In this document: positions 13,001-21,466 of the stretch, one piece after another
How positions within the stretch are numbered: position 1 is the first letter of the stretch
Layout: each line of letters starts with the position of its first letter
Virus record (IMG/VR): IMGVR_UViG_3300017989_000317
Span: 1-30,713 of that record
Source: a virus
Strand: one strand, 5' to 3'
Length of the DNA: 30,713 nt
Made by a program: the position numbers and the translations under genes
Notes under the pieces: generated by a model
Told to the model about the DNA's origin: nothing
Seen by the model: the letters and a program-made list of their open reading frames with translations, nothing else
Database searches by the model: none

Positions 13001-16000
13001 TATTGGCTACAGCGATTTTGAAGATGGGACAAATATTTGCCCCCGATCCAGCTTTTTCTGAGGAAATTGTTAAAAATGTTACCGCTCTGTTTGTTGGTGC
13101 AGGTAAAATTGCTGGTGCTGTATTAGTGGCTGCGGGGGCTCTATCTGTTCTTGGATTGCTCGCGATGACCGGAATAGGGCAAATGGCTGCACTACTTATG
13201 CCTGTTGGGGCTGGAATATTGTTTTTAATGATTCCTGGAATGATATTGTTGGCACAGGCAGTAGCAAAGATGGCCAGTCTAATCACATTTGATCCGGGAC
13301 CGGCAGCAGAAATCGCAGAAAATTTAGGCAAACTTCTGGGGGCAGCGGGTTCTATTGCTTGGTCGGTTCTCAAATTGGGCGGAACATTAACTGTTCTTGC
13401 ATTGCTCGCGATGAGCGGAATAGGGCAACTTGCCGCTGCTATTATGCCCCTTGGGGCTGCGGTATTGATAATGATGACACCACCAATGATTCTTTTGGCA
13501 ACGGCCATTGCTAAAATTGCACAAGCCACCATGGCAATATCAATGCCGGATAACATCGAAGAAATTCAAAAGAATTTGGAAGCAGTTTTTGGTATAGCAT
13601 GGACAATATCAAAGGCAATCCTGTTTTATGGTCCACTATTGGCCATTTTAGGAAGTATGGCTCCGCTTGCATTCTTGATGGCCGGATGGATGACAGCGGG
13701 AGTGGTTGCACTTGCTGTCTTATCGGCTCCAATTGTCCTTTTCATGGCCGAAATCATGGCTATTGGAAGAACCATAGCTGCATTCGTAAATCCCGAAGAA
13801 GCAGAAAAAACAAAAACAGCTTTGACAAACGTTGCTGCAATAGCGAAGGCATTATCGGATACTACAAATCTTCTTGTTGAATCAATTGTTCCATTGGTTG
13901 CTCCAGGTTGGTTTACGGCATCTCCCGGTCAGAAATTGATGGATGCGATGCCACAGTTTAGAGAATTATTTTCCAAGATTGGACCATTCTTACAGTATGG
14001 CATTATAATCCCGATCAAAGTCTCCTTCCCCAGCGAAAATGACGTAAAGAAAACTGTCCCTATGATTCAAGGTATGGCTAGTATTTTAGAAAACCTGAAA
14101 CCTGTTCTGGAGTTTATGCAAAACGTTGTCGGAAAATGGACAAAAACAGGCTGGTTCTCTGGTGAATCTATGGCTGATGCCTTGGTAGGACAGATGGATG
14201 ATTTTGCAAGGTTCTTCTTAACAGCGAGCCAGTTTCTTAATGACGCAATAATTGGTCCAATTCTCTCCTATTTCCCCACCGAAAGCTTGGTTCAGATGAC
14301 TACATCAATGCTTCAAGGAATGGCAAATGTCTTAAACCAACTAGGACCTGCACTGAAAACTTTAGATGCCGTTATAGGCGGATGGATGGACGAAGGTTGG
14401 TTCACTAGTTCGCCAGCCGAAACTTTACTGGAACGCACCGAAGCTTTTGGCAAGTTCTTTGAAGCTATAGCTTGGGCACTAAGAAGAGACATCATCGATC
14501 CGATCAGTACATATTTCCCCGACATCGGAGAATTGGAGGATGCCCTTGCAAAGCTTGACACCCTTGCCACGATTATGGAAGCTATTGTTGATTCCTTTGA
14601 TATATTAGCTTATGCAGCCGAACGAATGAAGGGCGGCGATTTTGCCGATCTTGAAGGAGTAGGTACAGAAATGAATAAAGTCCTAGCTGAAATGTCGGTT
14701 CTTAACCTGGGTGCCTTTGAACCTGGAAAAGCTAGAGAAGGTGCTTCTCTAGCAGTAGGACAGATGGCCGGGAGTCGTGCCGACATGAAAGCTACTCATG
14801 GAGTAAGTCCTGAAGAATTGCTTAAGATGCAAGAAGCTATGAAAGGGGCTGCGGGCCGAAGAAGGAAAGCTCGGGAAATCAAGAGGTTGCCTCGGGCAAT
14901 GGAACGCACAGCAAAGAGATCGGTTTTGGGTGATCTAATTACCGGAGGTATCTTTGCTCCTATCGTCGGTTTTGCAACAAAGCTTCTTGGTGGAGACAAG
15001 GCCAAAAGAGCAGAGCGTCAGGTTTTGCATACTAAGCGTAGAGGATCGTATTTCCAATCGGAAATGCTCTCAAATGTCTATGACGAAGGTTACACCAAGT
15101 TCAGCAAAGATACACTCAATGAAACACGCGAAGCCTATCAAGAAACTAGCGAGAATATGGGTCTAGTTGGTTCCATGATTAAAGGTATCACATCGACTGT
15201 TTTCGGGCCTATGCTTGGAGTTGCGGGAGCCGCTGTAAAGGCCGGTAAGGGCATACTGGATTGGGCGAAAGGGGGTGAAGCAAAACCAAGTAGAGCCAGA
15301 TTTACCAAAGCTGATCTACAAATGTTCTTAAAAGAAGAACAGGCTCTTCAGGCTCGCGATCCTTCTGCCAAGATGATGTGGGAGAAAACCGCTACTGGAG
15401 AAATTCGCCCAACCTTGCTTCATCTGGAAAAAACAGTAGAAGGACTGCAATCAACCGACAAAGCCATTCATGATTCCAGCGTTAGATTCTTAGAAAGAAT
15501 GGGTTGGACGCAAGCAGACCTACAAAAAGAAATTGCAAAGCAACAGGCTGAATCTATGACGAGCATGACGAAAGAAGTTGAAAAGGCTACCATTAAACAG
15601 CAAACGGCTGCGGATATGTCTGATTGGCAGCCAATGGTGGATATTAGTCCCGCCGAAAAAGCTCAATATGAGAGAGATTTTGGTAAACAAAGAGAACCTG
15701 AACACATTTCGTTATTAGCTGGCATACGAAAAGAAGCTCCTGCTCATTATAATGAAATGTATCAAGCATTAGAAGAAGTTAGAAGACAACTAAATGCTGA
15801 AGCCGAAGCGATAAAAATTTCAACTAAAACACAACAAAAAGTTACACAGCAACTTACTGCGGAGCAAAAATTAGCAGAAGTTTTTGAAGCCCAAAAAGAA
15901 AAAATGGTAGAGCAGGTACAAAAAGAAGTACAGGAAGGAAAGCTATCAGTACAAGAAGCACCAAAAAAAATTCAAAAACTAATGGCTCCTTTGGAATTAA

Positions 16001-16512
16001 GCTATAAAATGCAATTAGAAGCAATTGCTGCTAAACGTGCCGCTGGACCTATGGGACAGAGAGTGCCCGTTAGAGGAATGGCCGAAGGCGGTAGTTTTAT
16101 AGCTAGCGGACCTGAGCTTATCTTCGTTGGTGAAAGAGGTTCCGAAAGAGTCAATGTTGAACCGGCTGCGGGGGCACAACCGGCCCAACCAACGGCAGGA
16201 ACCGATGTTCAAACCACGATGATGCGAGAACGAGCCAGTACAGAAGATGGTGTTACGACTCTTAAGAGTGATGAATTGGCATCGATTGAAAATTCATCAA
16301 ATGCACAAGTAACCAAACTTGGCGAAATTGCAGCCCATATGTTGCAACTCATTGGTTTGATGAAACCAAGTGACATAATAGGAAGTTCAGAACAAGGCCG
16401 ACCCAGCACCAATCTTAGAACACTTCCAGTACAATCGCCACAGTATGGTTTGTGGAAGTATGGTAAACCGGGTGGTGGTCCGAACAGAAACGTTATAAAT
16501 GATGGATTATAA
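10015..16512 (+). CDS. Tail tape measure protein, 2165 aa
   Basis: Length, position ahead of the baseplate genes and architecture identify the tape measure, which sets tail length and fills the tube lumen. The order is: N-terminal charged helices; a 13-Gly run (146-158); a long helical region (~165-660); Gly- and Ala-rich linkers (AGAAGAAGAAGAA near 725-740); a basic patch RRKRRVRKRRRRKR (772-785); and hydrophobic helices from ~812. An ~82-residue module is repeated eight times (anchors at 896, 980, 1062, 1144, 1222, 1312, 1394, 1476), the first five membrane-like and the last three amphipathic with GWFT/GWFS starts. A coiled-coil C-terminal third follows. Near 2022 the MAEGGSFIASGPELIFVGER motif is typical of tape measures ('GG.i....l.lvGE.G.E.v'). 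AAGGAG precedes the ATG. Confidence 0.93.
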   Translation: MEEVRDSLGNIGKTLENSYDALKQLLVCECSKVTKTAQKATPSETERKDLLEEIRDILQDLKDDFEEEMDKAKDYSDGIVGAIEDADKQAGRRTRTSKQTKHFSDASAALRDSTKNIKGAADKISEAVGNMPSAIGVGGVGGGRRGGGGGGGGGGGGGDPLFDPDEGGKAGHAYAKRFTEELHKTSRRGAATKLHDLTKEFVGGMDPVHMLIEGMIRDTTQFRKEMRRVAFETQGITGETRGLQKEFATLGASVAQTGHSLNQMQQTWLKNLKRGVKSQEEGLAVAKTGLNLSTMIGSSAEGTADLMHEWNMQLGFSANQMAQVGRNVQVVARWTGVTGDNLLQAVQSSRRFLDNMRNAGTLTASATKQIIMMVAEAQKLGIADQMERVLEASTSTTKLFYEASGETQRLLFQAAGSVGKMYELTRGTLMTTRGGKAAMAEGLENVLKKYGTTFEELGNLSTEELARINMAMKKAYGVETEELNRMYQVAKKGSMSLGEQMEEMEKEMKNTNLTTEEQTNLQKKMRDTLMATGFEFMTKFDEQAVKSGDTMAEVAAQVKAKLSPDEWEDLATFGKELGHTIDKSSSAMDIMRATAMMTAKQLKEVGGKDFTADLQAAMSGGDMGRVRELLGEMNAEQQKLGVDQKKAVDPIDDIAQTVNEINETLRNMSGGIIGGLVDLVGKWGIMAGILTGLAASFVSLTGGGLGGGLLGGIRGFFGGGAAGAAPAGAAGAAGAAGAAPTGGIVRGLAEKAGLGRFFGEEPATTAERAPERRKRRVRKRRRRKRTLKEAPEMTLPQLPKVPKVPKGMASQGLELAKWAAIFAVLMVGIVALAAVITAAAAAILGAFKLNPKKAFEIGATIIIILTTAAAIAGAVILAAKGLELLKKIPKKAYVDMLIGAGILLLMIPAMLLLSAAILGMGAIVAAFIKPSKVVKIVAAVAALLVGAGLIAMAVLGGAVALAVLGLLASNVYVLAAVPYMLLGAGILLLMVPAMLLLATAILKMGQIFAPDPAFSEEIVKNVTALFVGAGKIAGAVLVAAGALSVLGLLAMTGIGQMAALLMPVGAGILFLMIPGMILLAQAVAKMASLITFDPGPAAEIAENLGKLLGAAGSIAWSVLKLGGTLTVLALLAMSGIGQLAAAIMPLGAAVLIMMTPPMILLATAIAKIAQATMAISMPDNIEEIQKNLEAVFGIAWTISKAILFYGPLLAILGSMAPLAFLMAGWMTAGVVALAVLSAPIVLFMAEIMAIGRTIAAFVNPEEAEKTKTALTNVAAIAKALSDTTNLLVESIVPLVAPGWFTASPGQKLMDAMPQFRELFSKIGPFLQYGIIIPIKVSFPSENDVKKTVPMIQGMASILENLKPVLEFMQNVVGKWTKTGWFSGESMADALVGQMDDFARFFLTASQFLNDAIIGPILSYFPTESLVQMTTSMLQGMANVLNQLGPALKTLDAVIGGWMDEGWFTSSPAETLLERTEAFGKFFEAIAWALRRDIIDPISTYFPDIGELEDALAKLDTLATIMEAIVDSFDILAYAAERMKGGDFADLEGVGTEMNKVLAEMSVLNLGAFEPGKAREGASLAVGQMAGSRADMKATHGVSPEELLKMQEAMKGAAGRRRKAREIKRLPRAMERTAKRSVLGDLITGGIFAPIVGFATKLLGGDKAKRAERQVLHTKRRGSYFQSEMLSNVYDEGYTKFSKDTLNETREAYQETSENMGLVGSMIKGITSTVFGPMLGVAGAAVKAGKGILDWAKGGEAKPSRARFTKADLQMFLKEEQALQARDPSAKMMWEKTATGEIRPTLLHLEKTVEGLQSTDKAIHDSSVRFLERMGWTQADLQKEIAKQQAESMTSMTKEVEKATIKQQTAADMSDWQPMVDISPAEKAQYERDFGKQREPEHISLLAGIRKEAPAHYNEMYQALEEVRRQLNAEAEAIKISTKTQQKVTQQLTAEQKLAEVFEAQKEKMVEQVQKEVQEGKLSVQEAPKKIQKLMAPLELSYKMQLEAIAAKRAAGPMGQRVPVRGMAEGGSFIASGPELIFVGERGSERVNVEPAAGAQPAQPTAGTDVQTTMMRERASTEDGVTTLKSDELASIENSSNAQVTKLGEIAAHMLQLIGLMKPSDIIGSSEQGRPSTNLRTLPVQSPQYGLWKYGKPGGGPNRNVINDGL
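10450..10488 (+). repeat. Poly-glycine GGN tract in the tape measure gene
   Basis: Thirteen successive glycine codons (GGA/GGC/GGT mix) follow GGVGGGRR. The run separates the N-terminal helical segment from the main body and probably acts as a flexible hinge. The triplet repeats make slippage-driven length change in units of one residue likely. Confidence 0.85.
12193..12228 (+). repeat. Four perfect copies of a 9-nt repeat (GCCGGTGCT)
   Basis: Four exact tandem units encode Ala-Gly-Ala and continue imperfectly on both sides, giving an AGAAGAAGAA linker in the tape measure. It joins a Gly-rich segment to the basic region at 772-785. In-frame copy-number change would lengthen or shorten the linker without breaking the gene. 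Confidence 0.85.
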
Positions 16513-16537
16513 ATGATGGATATACCTAAGGAGGAAA

Positions 16538-17095
16538 ATGCCAAAAGCAACATTTAGTGGTGGAAATTTAGCTCCTATTGACCAATGCTATTTGTTTATA
16601 CCAAGTATTGGCAACATTCCTCCTCGTCGCATAATCTTCAAAATTTTACCGGATATAACCGATCAGAAAGGAGCAGACTATAGTGATGAATCTGTTATTG
16701 GTAGGTCTAGTCCTTTAAAAACATATTCTTCTTCTCAAAACCGTACAATTGGTATGCAAATTCATTTCGTTATTTCTCAACCAGAGGAACGTCTTATCAA
16801 TTTGCAACATTTAAGAGCAATCGAGAGTTGTGTGTATCCAAGAACCGGTGCGGCTTCCGGTTCGAATGCTCCTTTCGTTCCACCTCCTATTTGCCAAATA
16901 AAATGCGGCAATCTTTTGGGCGATTCCCCTCTTTGTGTTGTTTTGAAAAGTTATTCTGTGAAATTTCCCACTGAAGTAGCATGGGACGAAACGTATTTTA
17001 CTCCTTTTAAATTTGACGTAGATACAAATTGGGACGTTGTTTACAGAACCTCAGATTTACCCGGACAGGCTAGAATTTTTAATTCAGGACGATAA
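16538..17095 (+). CDS. Baseplate/tail tube adaptor-like protein, 185 aa
   Basis: Mixed beta protein. After MPKATFSGGNLAPID come RIIFKILPDITDQKGADYSD (the part of tube-initiator or CIS tube-adaptor proteins that describes 'F.i.P....'), SPLKTYSSSQNRTIGMQIHF, LRAIESCVYPRTG, PPPICQIKCGNLLGDSPLCVVLKSYSV and a C-terminal FKFDVDTNWDVVY. The pattern of a strand with a tolerance loop, a helix with 'L.ai...vyP' and a strand pair 'PP...i..g.l......l.s.sv.f.......' resembles gp48/gp54-type or LysM/tube adaptor proteins between tube and hub. The exact counterpart is uncertain. The start follows AAGGAGG; the TAA overlaps the next ATG. Confidence 0.6.
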   Translation: MPKATFSGGNLAPIDQCYLFIPSIGNIPPRRIIFKILPDITDQKGADYSDESVIGRSSPLKTYSSSQNRTIGMQIHFVISQPEERLINLQHLRAIESCVYPRTGAASGSNAPFVPPPICQIKCGNLLGDSPLCVVLKSYSVKFPTEVAWDETYFTPFKFDVDTNWDVVYRTSDLPGQARIFNSGR

Positions 17096-17418
17096 TGGCA
17101 AACAAGATTCAAGAAACAAGTATTACTACTGATACAGTTGTACCAGTTACTAGTCGATATGCTGATAGCACCATTATCTATTATGGTGATGAAAATAGGA
17201 TGACTTTTTACACATATAAAAGGCAAGAAATTCCAGAAGATTCAGAAGACAAGTTTGCCGTAATCACTCCAGGTACTCAATATAGACCAGACCTAGTATC
17301 ACAAGATTTTTATGGTACTGTTGAGTTTTGGTGGAAAATCATGGAAGCCAATTTTATTTGGGATATTTGGGATTTCACAACAGGTAAAACTATTCGATTA
17401 CCGAAACAAATCTATTAA
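17095..17418 (+). CDS. gp53-like baseplate wedge protein, 107 aa
   Basis: The C-terminal half carries the family pattern RPDLVSQDFYGTVEFWWKIM, then ANFIWDIWDF and GKTIRLPKQIY. These correspond to the 'RPDllAy.fYGde.lWWviadaN.i.dP.e...G..L.iP' block of T4 gp53 and LysM-like phage proteins. In T4, gp53 joins neighbouring wedges around the hub. The protein is shorter than T4 gp53 and is mainly this domain plus a beta-rich N-terminus. Its start lies in TAATG with the previous gene. It sits directly before the hub gene, as expected. Confidence 0.8.
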   Translation: MANKIQETSITTDTVVPVTSRYADSTIIYYGDENRMTFYTYKRQEIPEDSEDKFAVITPGTQYRPDLVSQDFYGTVEFWWKIMEANFIWDIWDFTTGKTIRLPKQIY

Positions 17419-17427
17419 GGAAAACAA

Positions 17428-18966
17428 GTGGCACTTTCTCGCGGAAGAACAGATTGTTTAGTCGGATGTATTCAAAAATACAACTGCAAAGGTTTAAATG
17501 TACCACCCAACTATCATACCTTAGCACCATTTGTGGAAGCCACATTTATAGCTAAAAATCTTGTAATAACAGTCGGAAATGAATCTGCACCTTTTCGAAC
17601 TCCTCCTCATACCGTTGTCATCAAAAGTTTTGAGTATGGTCATACTGATGGTATAGAAATGAAATTGGAAATTATAGACGAGGAAGGGGGATCTTTTTCT
17701 CAATTTGTTCACAACATGATTAAATGTGCAAAAAAAGCTACCCAAGATAGAGTATTGGTGAAAGTTCGATTTGGTTGGATAGGAACAACTTGCGATAGAT
17801 TTTCCCGTGCTACGTTGGAAGCGACCCAACAACCAATTTGGGCGGGTTTACAAGACATGGAAGTTAATTTTACAGAAGGCAAATTCAAATACAATATTAC
17901 ATGTAAAGATGCAATGAATATGCTCTTTTCTACTAAAGAAGATTATGTATGTGGAGATGATGCGGCCCCTAAAAGGTTAAGGTATGCCATAGAAGAAATT
18001 TGTGGAGGCCCTCCTTCGATAAACGTAAGATTTAAACGAATAGATCAAAACGGAAAAGATGCAGGACCAATCGAATGGCTTGATGGTGGATCTGAGGGGC
18101 CTTTTGGTACTTGGGCAGGCAATAAATTAGATCGTTTGTCTACCATTAGAACATGGTTATCATCACACAGAATGAAACCGCGTGGCCAAAATACAAGTAG
18201 TGGAGTGGTTATTTATTGGGACCCCTTCGAAAAAAACACCCTTATTATACAACAAGAAGATTCGCCTATGGATGACTGCAAGTCAGCAAATAATGTAGGG
18301 ACCTTTATTGTTAATGGAGGCAAATGTAGCAATGTTCTGGAATTTAGTCCTAAAATGAACTATCCCTCAGCTTGGGCCCAATTTGGCACTGGTGGTACGG
18401 AAAGTAGTTCTGATAAGGGAGAAATGCAAACAAAAGAAAAAGATGCTGGAAAACTTGACTTTCAAAAAAAGCACGATGCTACCCCGAAAGGAGGCATGAA
18501 AGCAGGTCTTCAAGTAAAAATAGATGTCGATGAAAGAAATAGAATCAATAGGGCTCGTTCTCAACAGGCAAAAGAAACTGGTAAAGCTAATGAAGAACAT
18601 GCTAAAGCAAATGCGAAACTTGAGGAACTTATGCCAGTTTCAGCAGAAATGAGAATCGTAGGCGATCCCCGTGAAGAAATGCTTGATCCCACGAAATTCG
18701 GGACCATAACTTGTTCTATTGTAGTTATCAATCCTTTTCACATAAGGCCATTTAACAACCGTTGTGGCGAATGGATGGCAATGCCCGGCTGTAATACTGT
18801 TCTGAGTAATAAGGCTTGGAGAATACTGGGTACTAACCATACGATTAAAGAAGGTTCATACGTAACCACTCTAAAGCTCATGTTAGAAGTTCCTGATATT
18901 GATATTCCGGGTCAAACTTTCGGAGGAAGCGGAGGCAATTTCAAACCGGAAAATTTGTGTGATTAA
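17428..18966 (+). CDS. Baseplate hub protein (gp27/gpD-like), 512 aa
   Basis: Hub-type features: an N-terminal beta domain in which VVIKSFEYGHTDGIEMKLEI resembles the 'V..f.y.......a.l.l.d' strands; VLVKVRFGWIGT (about 109-120), the 'v.v.fGw' element typical of phage hub and late-control-D proteins; IWAGLQDMEVNFTEGKFKYN; and a C-terminal MRIVGDPREEMLDPTKFGTI segment like the final hub domain. Between them is a charged, helical and probably flexible linker (~330-400). The protein would form the trimer that caps the tube and holds the spike encoded next door. The GTG start at 17428 has AAGG 8-9 nt upstream. It is larger than T4 gp27 because of the linker. Confidence 0.75.
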   Translation: MALSRGRTDCLVGCIQKYNCKGLNVPPNYHTLAPFVEATFIAKNLVITVGNESAPFRTPPHTVVIKSFEYGHTDGIEMKLEIIDEEGGSFSQFVHNMIKCAKKATQDRVLVKVRFGWIGTTCDRFSRATLEATQQPIWAGLQDMEVNFTEGKFKYNITCKDAMNMLFSTKEDYVCGDDAAPKRLRYAIEEICGGPPSINVRFKRIDQNGKDAGPIEWLDGGSEGPFGTWAGNKLDRLSTIRTWLSSHRMKPRGQNTSSGVVIYWDPFEKNTLIIQQEDSPMDDCKSANNVGTFIVNGGKCSNVLEFSPKMNYPSAWAQFGTGGTESSSDKGEMQTKEKDAGKLDFQKKHDATPKGGMKAGLQVKIDVDERNRINRARSQQAKETGKANEEHAKANAKLEELMPVSAEMRIVGDPREEMLDPTKFGTITCSIVVINPFHIRPFNNRCGEWMAMPGCNTVLSNKAWRILGTNHTIKEGSYVTTLKLMLEVPDIDIPGQTFGGSGGNFKPENLCD

Positions 18967-18968
18967 AA

Positions 18969-21041
18969 ATGACTAAACAAATACAACCCAACATGTCACT
19001 AAGAGATCTTTTGGATGTTCTTAGAATGAGGATTGAGCAAATAGAAGGTAAGTTCTCTGAAATAGGATATACAACCAAAACATTTGTTCAATCAGAAATA
19101 AAAACCAGATGGAAGGTCCCGGCTCAAGCAACAACCTTGTTCGGTATTCATACTGCCATTTGTGTTGATACTTTTGATCCTTGGGGACAAAATAGAGTTC
19201 GATGGTTTAGTCCACATTTACTTGATCCTAGCACAACTATCTTACAACTTCCTTTTGCCACCCCTGTTTCAGCAATGGGCGGTTTTGATGATTGTGGTTT
19301 AAGTTGGGTGCCACCCGCTGGATCTAAATTGGTTTTGGTTTTTGAAGGAGGCAATCGAAATAAGGCCTTTTATCTAGGAACAACTTGGGACTGTGATATA
19401 GGTCCTACCGGGGATCATAGTTGGAATTATGCAGGAATGAAAGAATATCTCGAAATGTTCGAAGGAAAAAGAGATGGATATCTGAGTGGGAAAAATGATG
19501 GATCACAAAACTTCCCGCCTTGGAATACTTCACAATATAATTATCCAGATATAGATGACATTTCGACTTATCGTGACGATCCTGATGCTCCTTCGAAAGT
19601 AACTTGGCCGCATATATACGGATTCAAAACACCACAGAGGCACATGGTAGTTTTGGATGATGGCAATTACAAATGCAATCATCGTTGGTCTCGGGTCGAA
19701 ATCAAATCGGGCGGCGGCGGTTGTTTAATTTTCAAAGACGACCATCTTCATCCCTCTGGACAATGGCTTCATCCAAACTGTCAATGCGAAAGTAGCGGTG
19801 ATGTAACTGAATGTCATCAAGCTGGGGAGTATAATGACAAAGGCACCCCTACAGCTAACTCATCATATCAACAAGAGCCAACGTGTGCTAACATTTATCA
19901 TAAACATGAGAGTGAATGCAAACCTTATAGAGGGGTAGGAACACCCCAAAACAACAAAATAGATCTTCCGCAAACTGGTTTTCAAATCATTTCTCCTTCA
20001 GGCCACACATTATATGCTAACGACGAAGTCGAACAACCAATAGAAGAACCTGCCGATTGGTATCGCGGGGTAAGGCCATTTAATTTTGGAGAAACCGACA
20101 AATGTCTTTGCGAAACGGGTTGGATTTCTACGACAGGACACAAGATATGGATGAACGATGTCGAAAGTGACACCAATATAAGATCAGAAGAAAACGGCAT
20201 ATTCATTGAAACGGCTACAGGGCATTATCTCAAATTTAACGATCACACTATTTCTTGTGGACAAGGAGGGGCACAAGCAGGAAAGCAACGTGGTATTTGG
20301 ATGGGTTCTACGAGCGAGCATACGTTTGAAATGGCCGACGTAGACAACCTCCAATGTTCTCCTGAGAGAAAAGAAGGAGGAATACCAGATAATTCGGCAA
20401 CGCAGGCCTACGTCAAACTCAGAACAGGCTATGGTCTGGAACTGATGATGGAAGACGCAGATACACAAGAGAAAGAATGCCAACGACAATACATTCGTCT
20501 TTTCTGCCCACAATACAATGTGTGTTCGGGCCCTCATTTTATCCGAATGCAGGAAGATCCTGCGGGTGGTCAAATTCAAGTTCGTGCAGGGGGAGACTAC
20601 TTTCTTTCCACCTCAGGGGATTATTATGCCGTCATTGGTGCCGATGATGTTTCCGCACCTACGGGATTTAATGCCCCTTTAAACCAAGGCAATATTCCTA
20701 CCGAATGGTCCGAGTTCTGTGCGGGAGGGTGCTTGGGTCCGAGAAATTGGATAACAGTTGCTTCTCGAAATTCATTTCACGCTTCCTGTGAAATCTATTT
20801 CAATGTTGCAGACACACACTATTTCTTGGCTGATGAGGCTATCTACTTATTAGCAGGCGACGATGCCGAAACTCCAGATGGATGCGGGCCTTCAATCTGG
20901 CCAGTGTTGGTGCTACAGGGAAGCAGAGTAGTAGCCAGTACCAGAGTAAGAGCTTCTTGCCGAAATGATGATTTCGTCGTAAGCATTTTTAACTTGCAGC
21001 CTTTCCAAAGCGGGGCCCCATTGCCGCCTTGTAGTCAATAA
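18969..21041 (+). CDS. Central spike protein (gp5/gpV-like) without lysozyme domain, 690 aa
   Basis: An N-terminal helix leads into an OB-fold: TLFGIHTAICVDTFDPWGQN, RVRWFSP, then LSWVPPAGSKLVLVFEGGNR and KAFYLGTTWD. That is the standard phage spike signature. The C-terminal half has beta-helix-like repeats (GFQIISPSGHTLYANDEV, HKIWMNDVES, NGIFIETATGHYLKFNDHTI, QIQVRAGGDYFLSTSGDYYA) as in gp5C/gpV needles. No lysozyme domain with its Glu/Asp/Thr site is seen between them. Instead there is a 100-residue loop and a Cys/His-rich stretch (236-317, 7 Cys and 7 His) of unclear role. The spike pierces the outer membrane at contraction. It is next to the hub gene. The ATG has only a weak ribosome site. 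Confidence 0.85.
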   Translation: MTKQIQPNMSLRDLLDVLRMRIEQIEGKFSEIGYTTKTFVQSEIKTRWKVPAQATTLFGIHTAICVDTFDPWGQNRVRWFSPHLLDPSTTILQLPFATPVSAMGGFDDCGLSWVPPAGSKLVLVFEGGNRNKAFYLGTTWDCDIGPTGDHSWNYAGMKEYLEMFEGKRDGYLSGKNDGSQNFPPWNTSQYNYPDIDDISTYRDDPDAPSKVTWPHIYGFKTPQRHMVVLDDGNYKCNHRWSRVEIKSGGGGCLIFKDDHLHPSGQWLHPNCQCESSGDVTECHQAGEYNDKGTPTANSSYQQEPTCANIYHKHESECKPYRGVGTPQNNKIDLPQTGFQIISPSGHTLYANDEVEQPIEEPADWYRGVRPFNFGETDKCLCETGWISTTGHKIWMNDVESDTNIRSEENGIFIETATGHYLKFNDHTISCGQGGAQAGKQRGIWMGSTSEHTFEMADVDNLQCSPERKEGGIPDNSATQAYVKLRTGYGLELMMEDADTQEKECQRQYIRLFCPQYNVCSGPHFIRMQEDPAGGQIQVRAGGDYFLSTSGDYYAVIGADDVSAPTGFNAPLNQGNIPTEWSEFCAGGCLGPRNWITVASRNSFHASCEIYFNVADTHYFLADEAIYLLAGDDAETPDGCGPSIWPVLVLQGSRVVASTRVRASCRNDDFVVSIFNLQPFQSGAPLPPCSQ

Positions 21042-21049
21042 GGAGAATC

Positions 21050-21466
21050 ATGGAATTTAGAGGGGCACCATACCCAATCACAAAAACGGCCCGAGGATTG
21101 CTATATTCTCAATCAGGGGCCGATCTAATTAGATCCGATCTATTGCAGTTGTTGCTAACAAATCCGGGAGAACGAGTCATGCTTCCCAATTATGGAACCC
21201 CATTGGCGGAATTGATGTTTGATCCAAACGATGTTGAAATTGCCGAAACAGCAAGGCAAATGATAATTGACGCTATCGATACATGGGAGCCACGGATAGC
21301 TGTCACAGATATAGAGGTGGGTGTCGCTACGCAAGACGATCTCAATCCAACTGATCCCGGAACAGATATAGAACATGTTTTGTCGATTAAAATTTTATTT
21401 TCGGACTTCGAAGATATTACCGAAATACAGGAATTGAATTTACAAGTGCCTCTTGGAGGAGCATAA
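21050..21466 (+). CDS. gp25-like sheath initiator / GPW family, 138 aa
   Basis: The gp25 family order is clear: an N-terminal strand with PITKTARGLLYSQSGADLIR, the conserved LLLTNPGERVMLPNYGTPLA ('l.t..gEr.m.p.fG..l..'), LMFDPNDVEIAETARQMIID, and WEPRIAVTDIEV with the invariant EPR motif. In T4 gp25 starts sheath assembly and is part of the conserved wedge core with gp6 and gp7; the next two genes are its partners. AAGGAG precedes the ATG. The stop overlaps the gp6-like ATG (TAATG). Confidence 0.9.
   Translation: MEFRGAPYPITKTARGLLYSQSGADLIRSDLLQLLLTNPGERVMLPNYGTPLAELMFDPNDVEIAETARQMIIDAIDTWEPRIAVTDIEVGVATQDDLNPTDPGTDIEHVLSIKILFSDFEDITEIQELNLQVPLGGA

Noticed and set aside
11979-13556. Long minus-strand frames opposite the tape measure
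   Set aside because: They arise from Ala/Gly/Leu codon bias on the coding strand. Their proteins are low-complexity Ala/Pro/Ile sequences without starts or signals.
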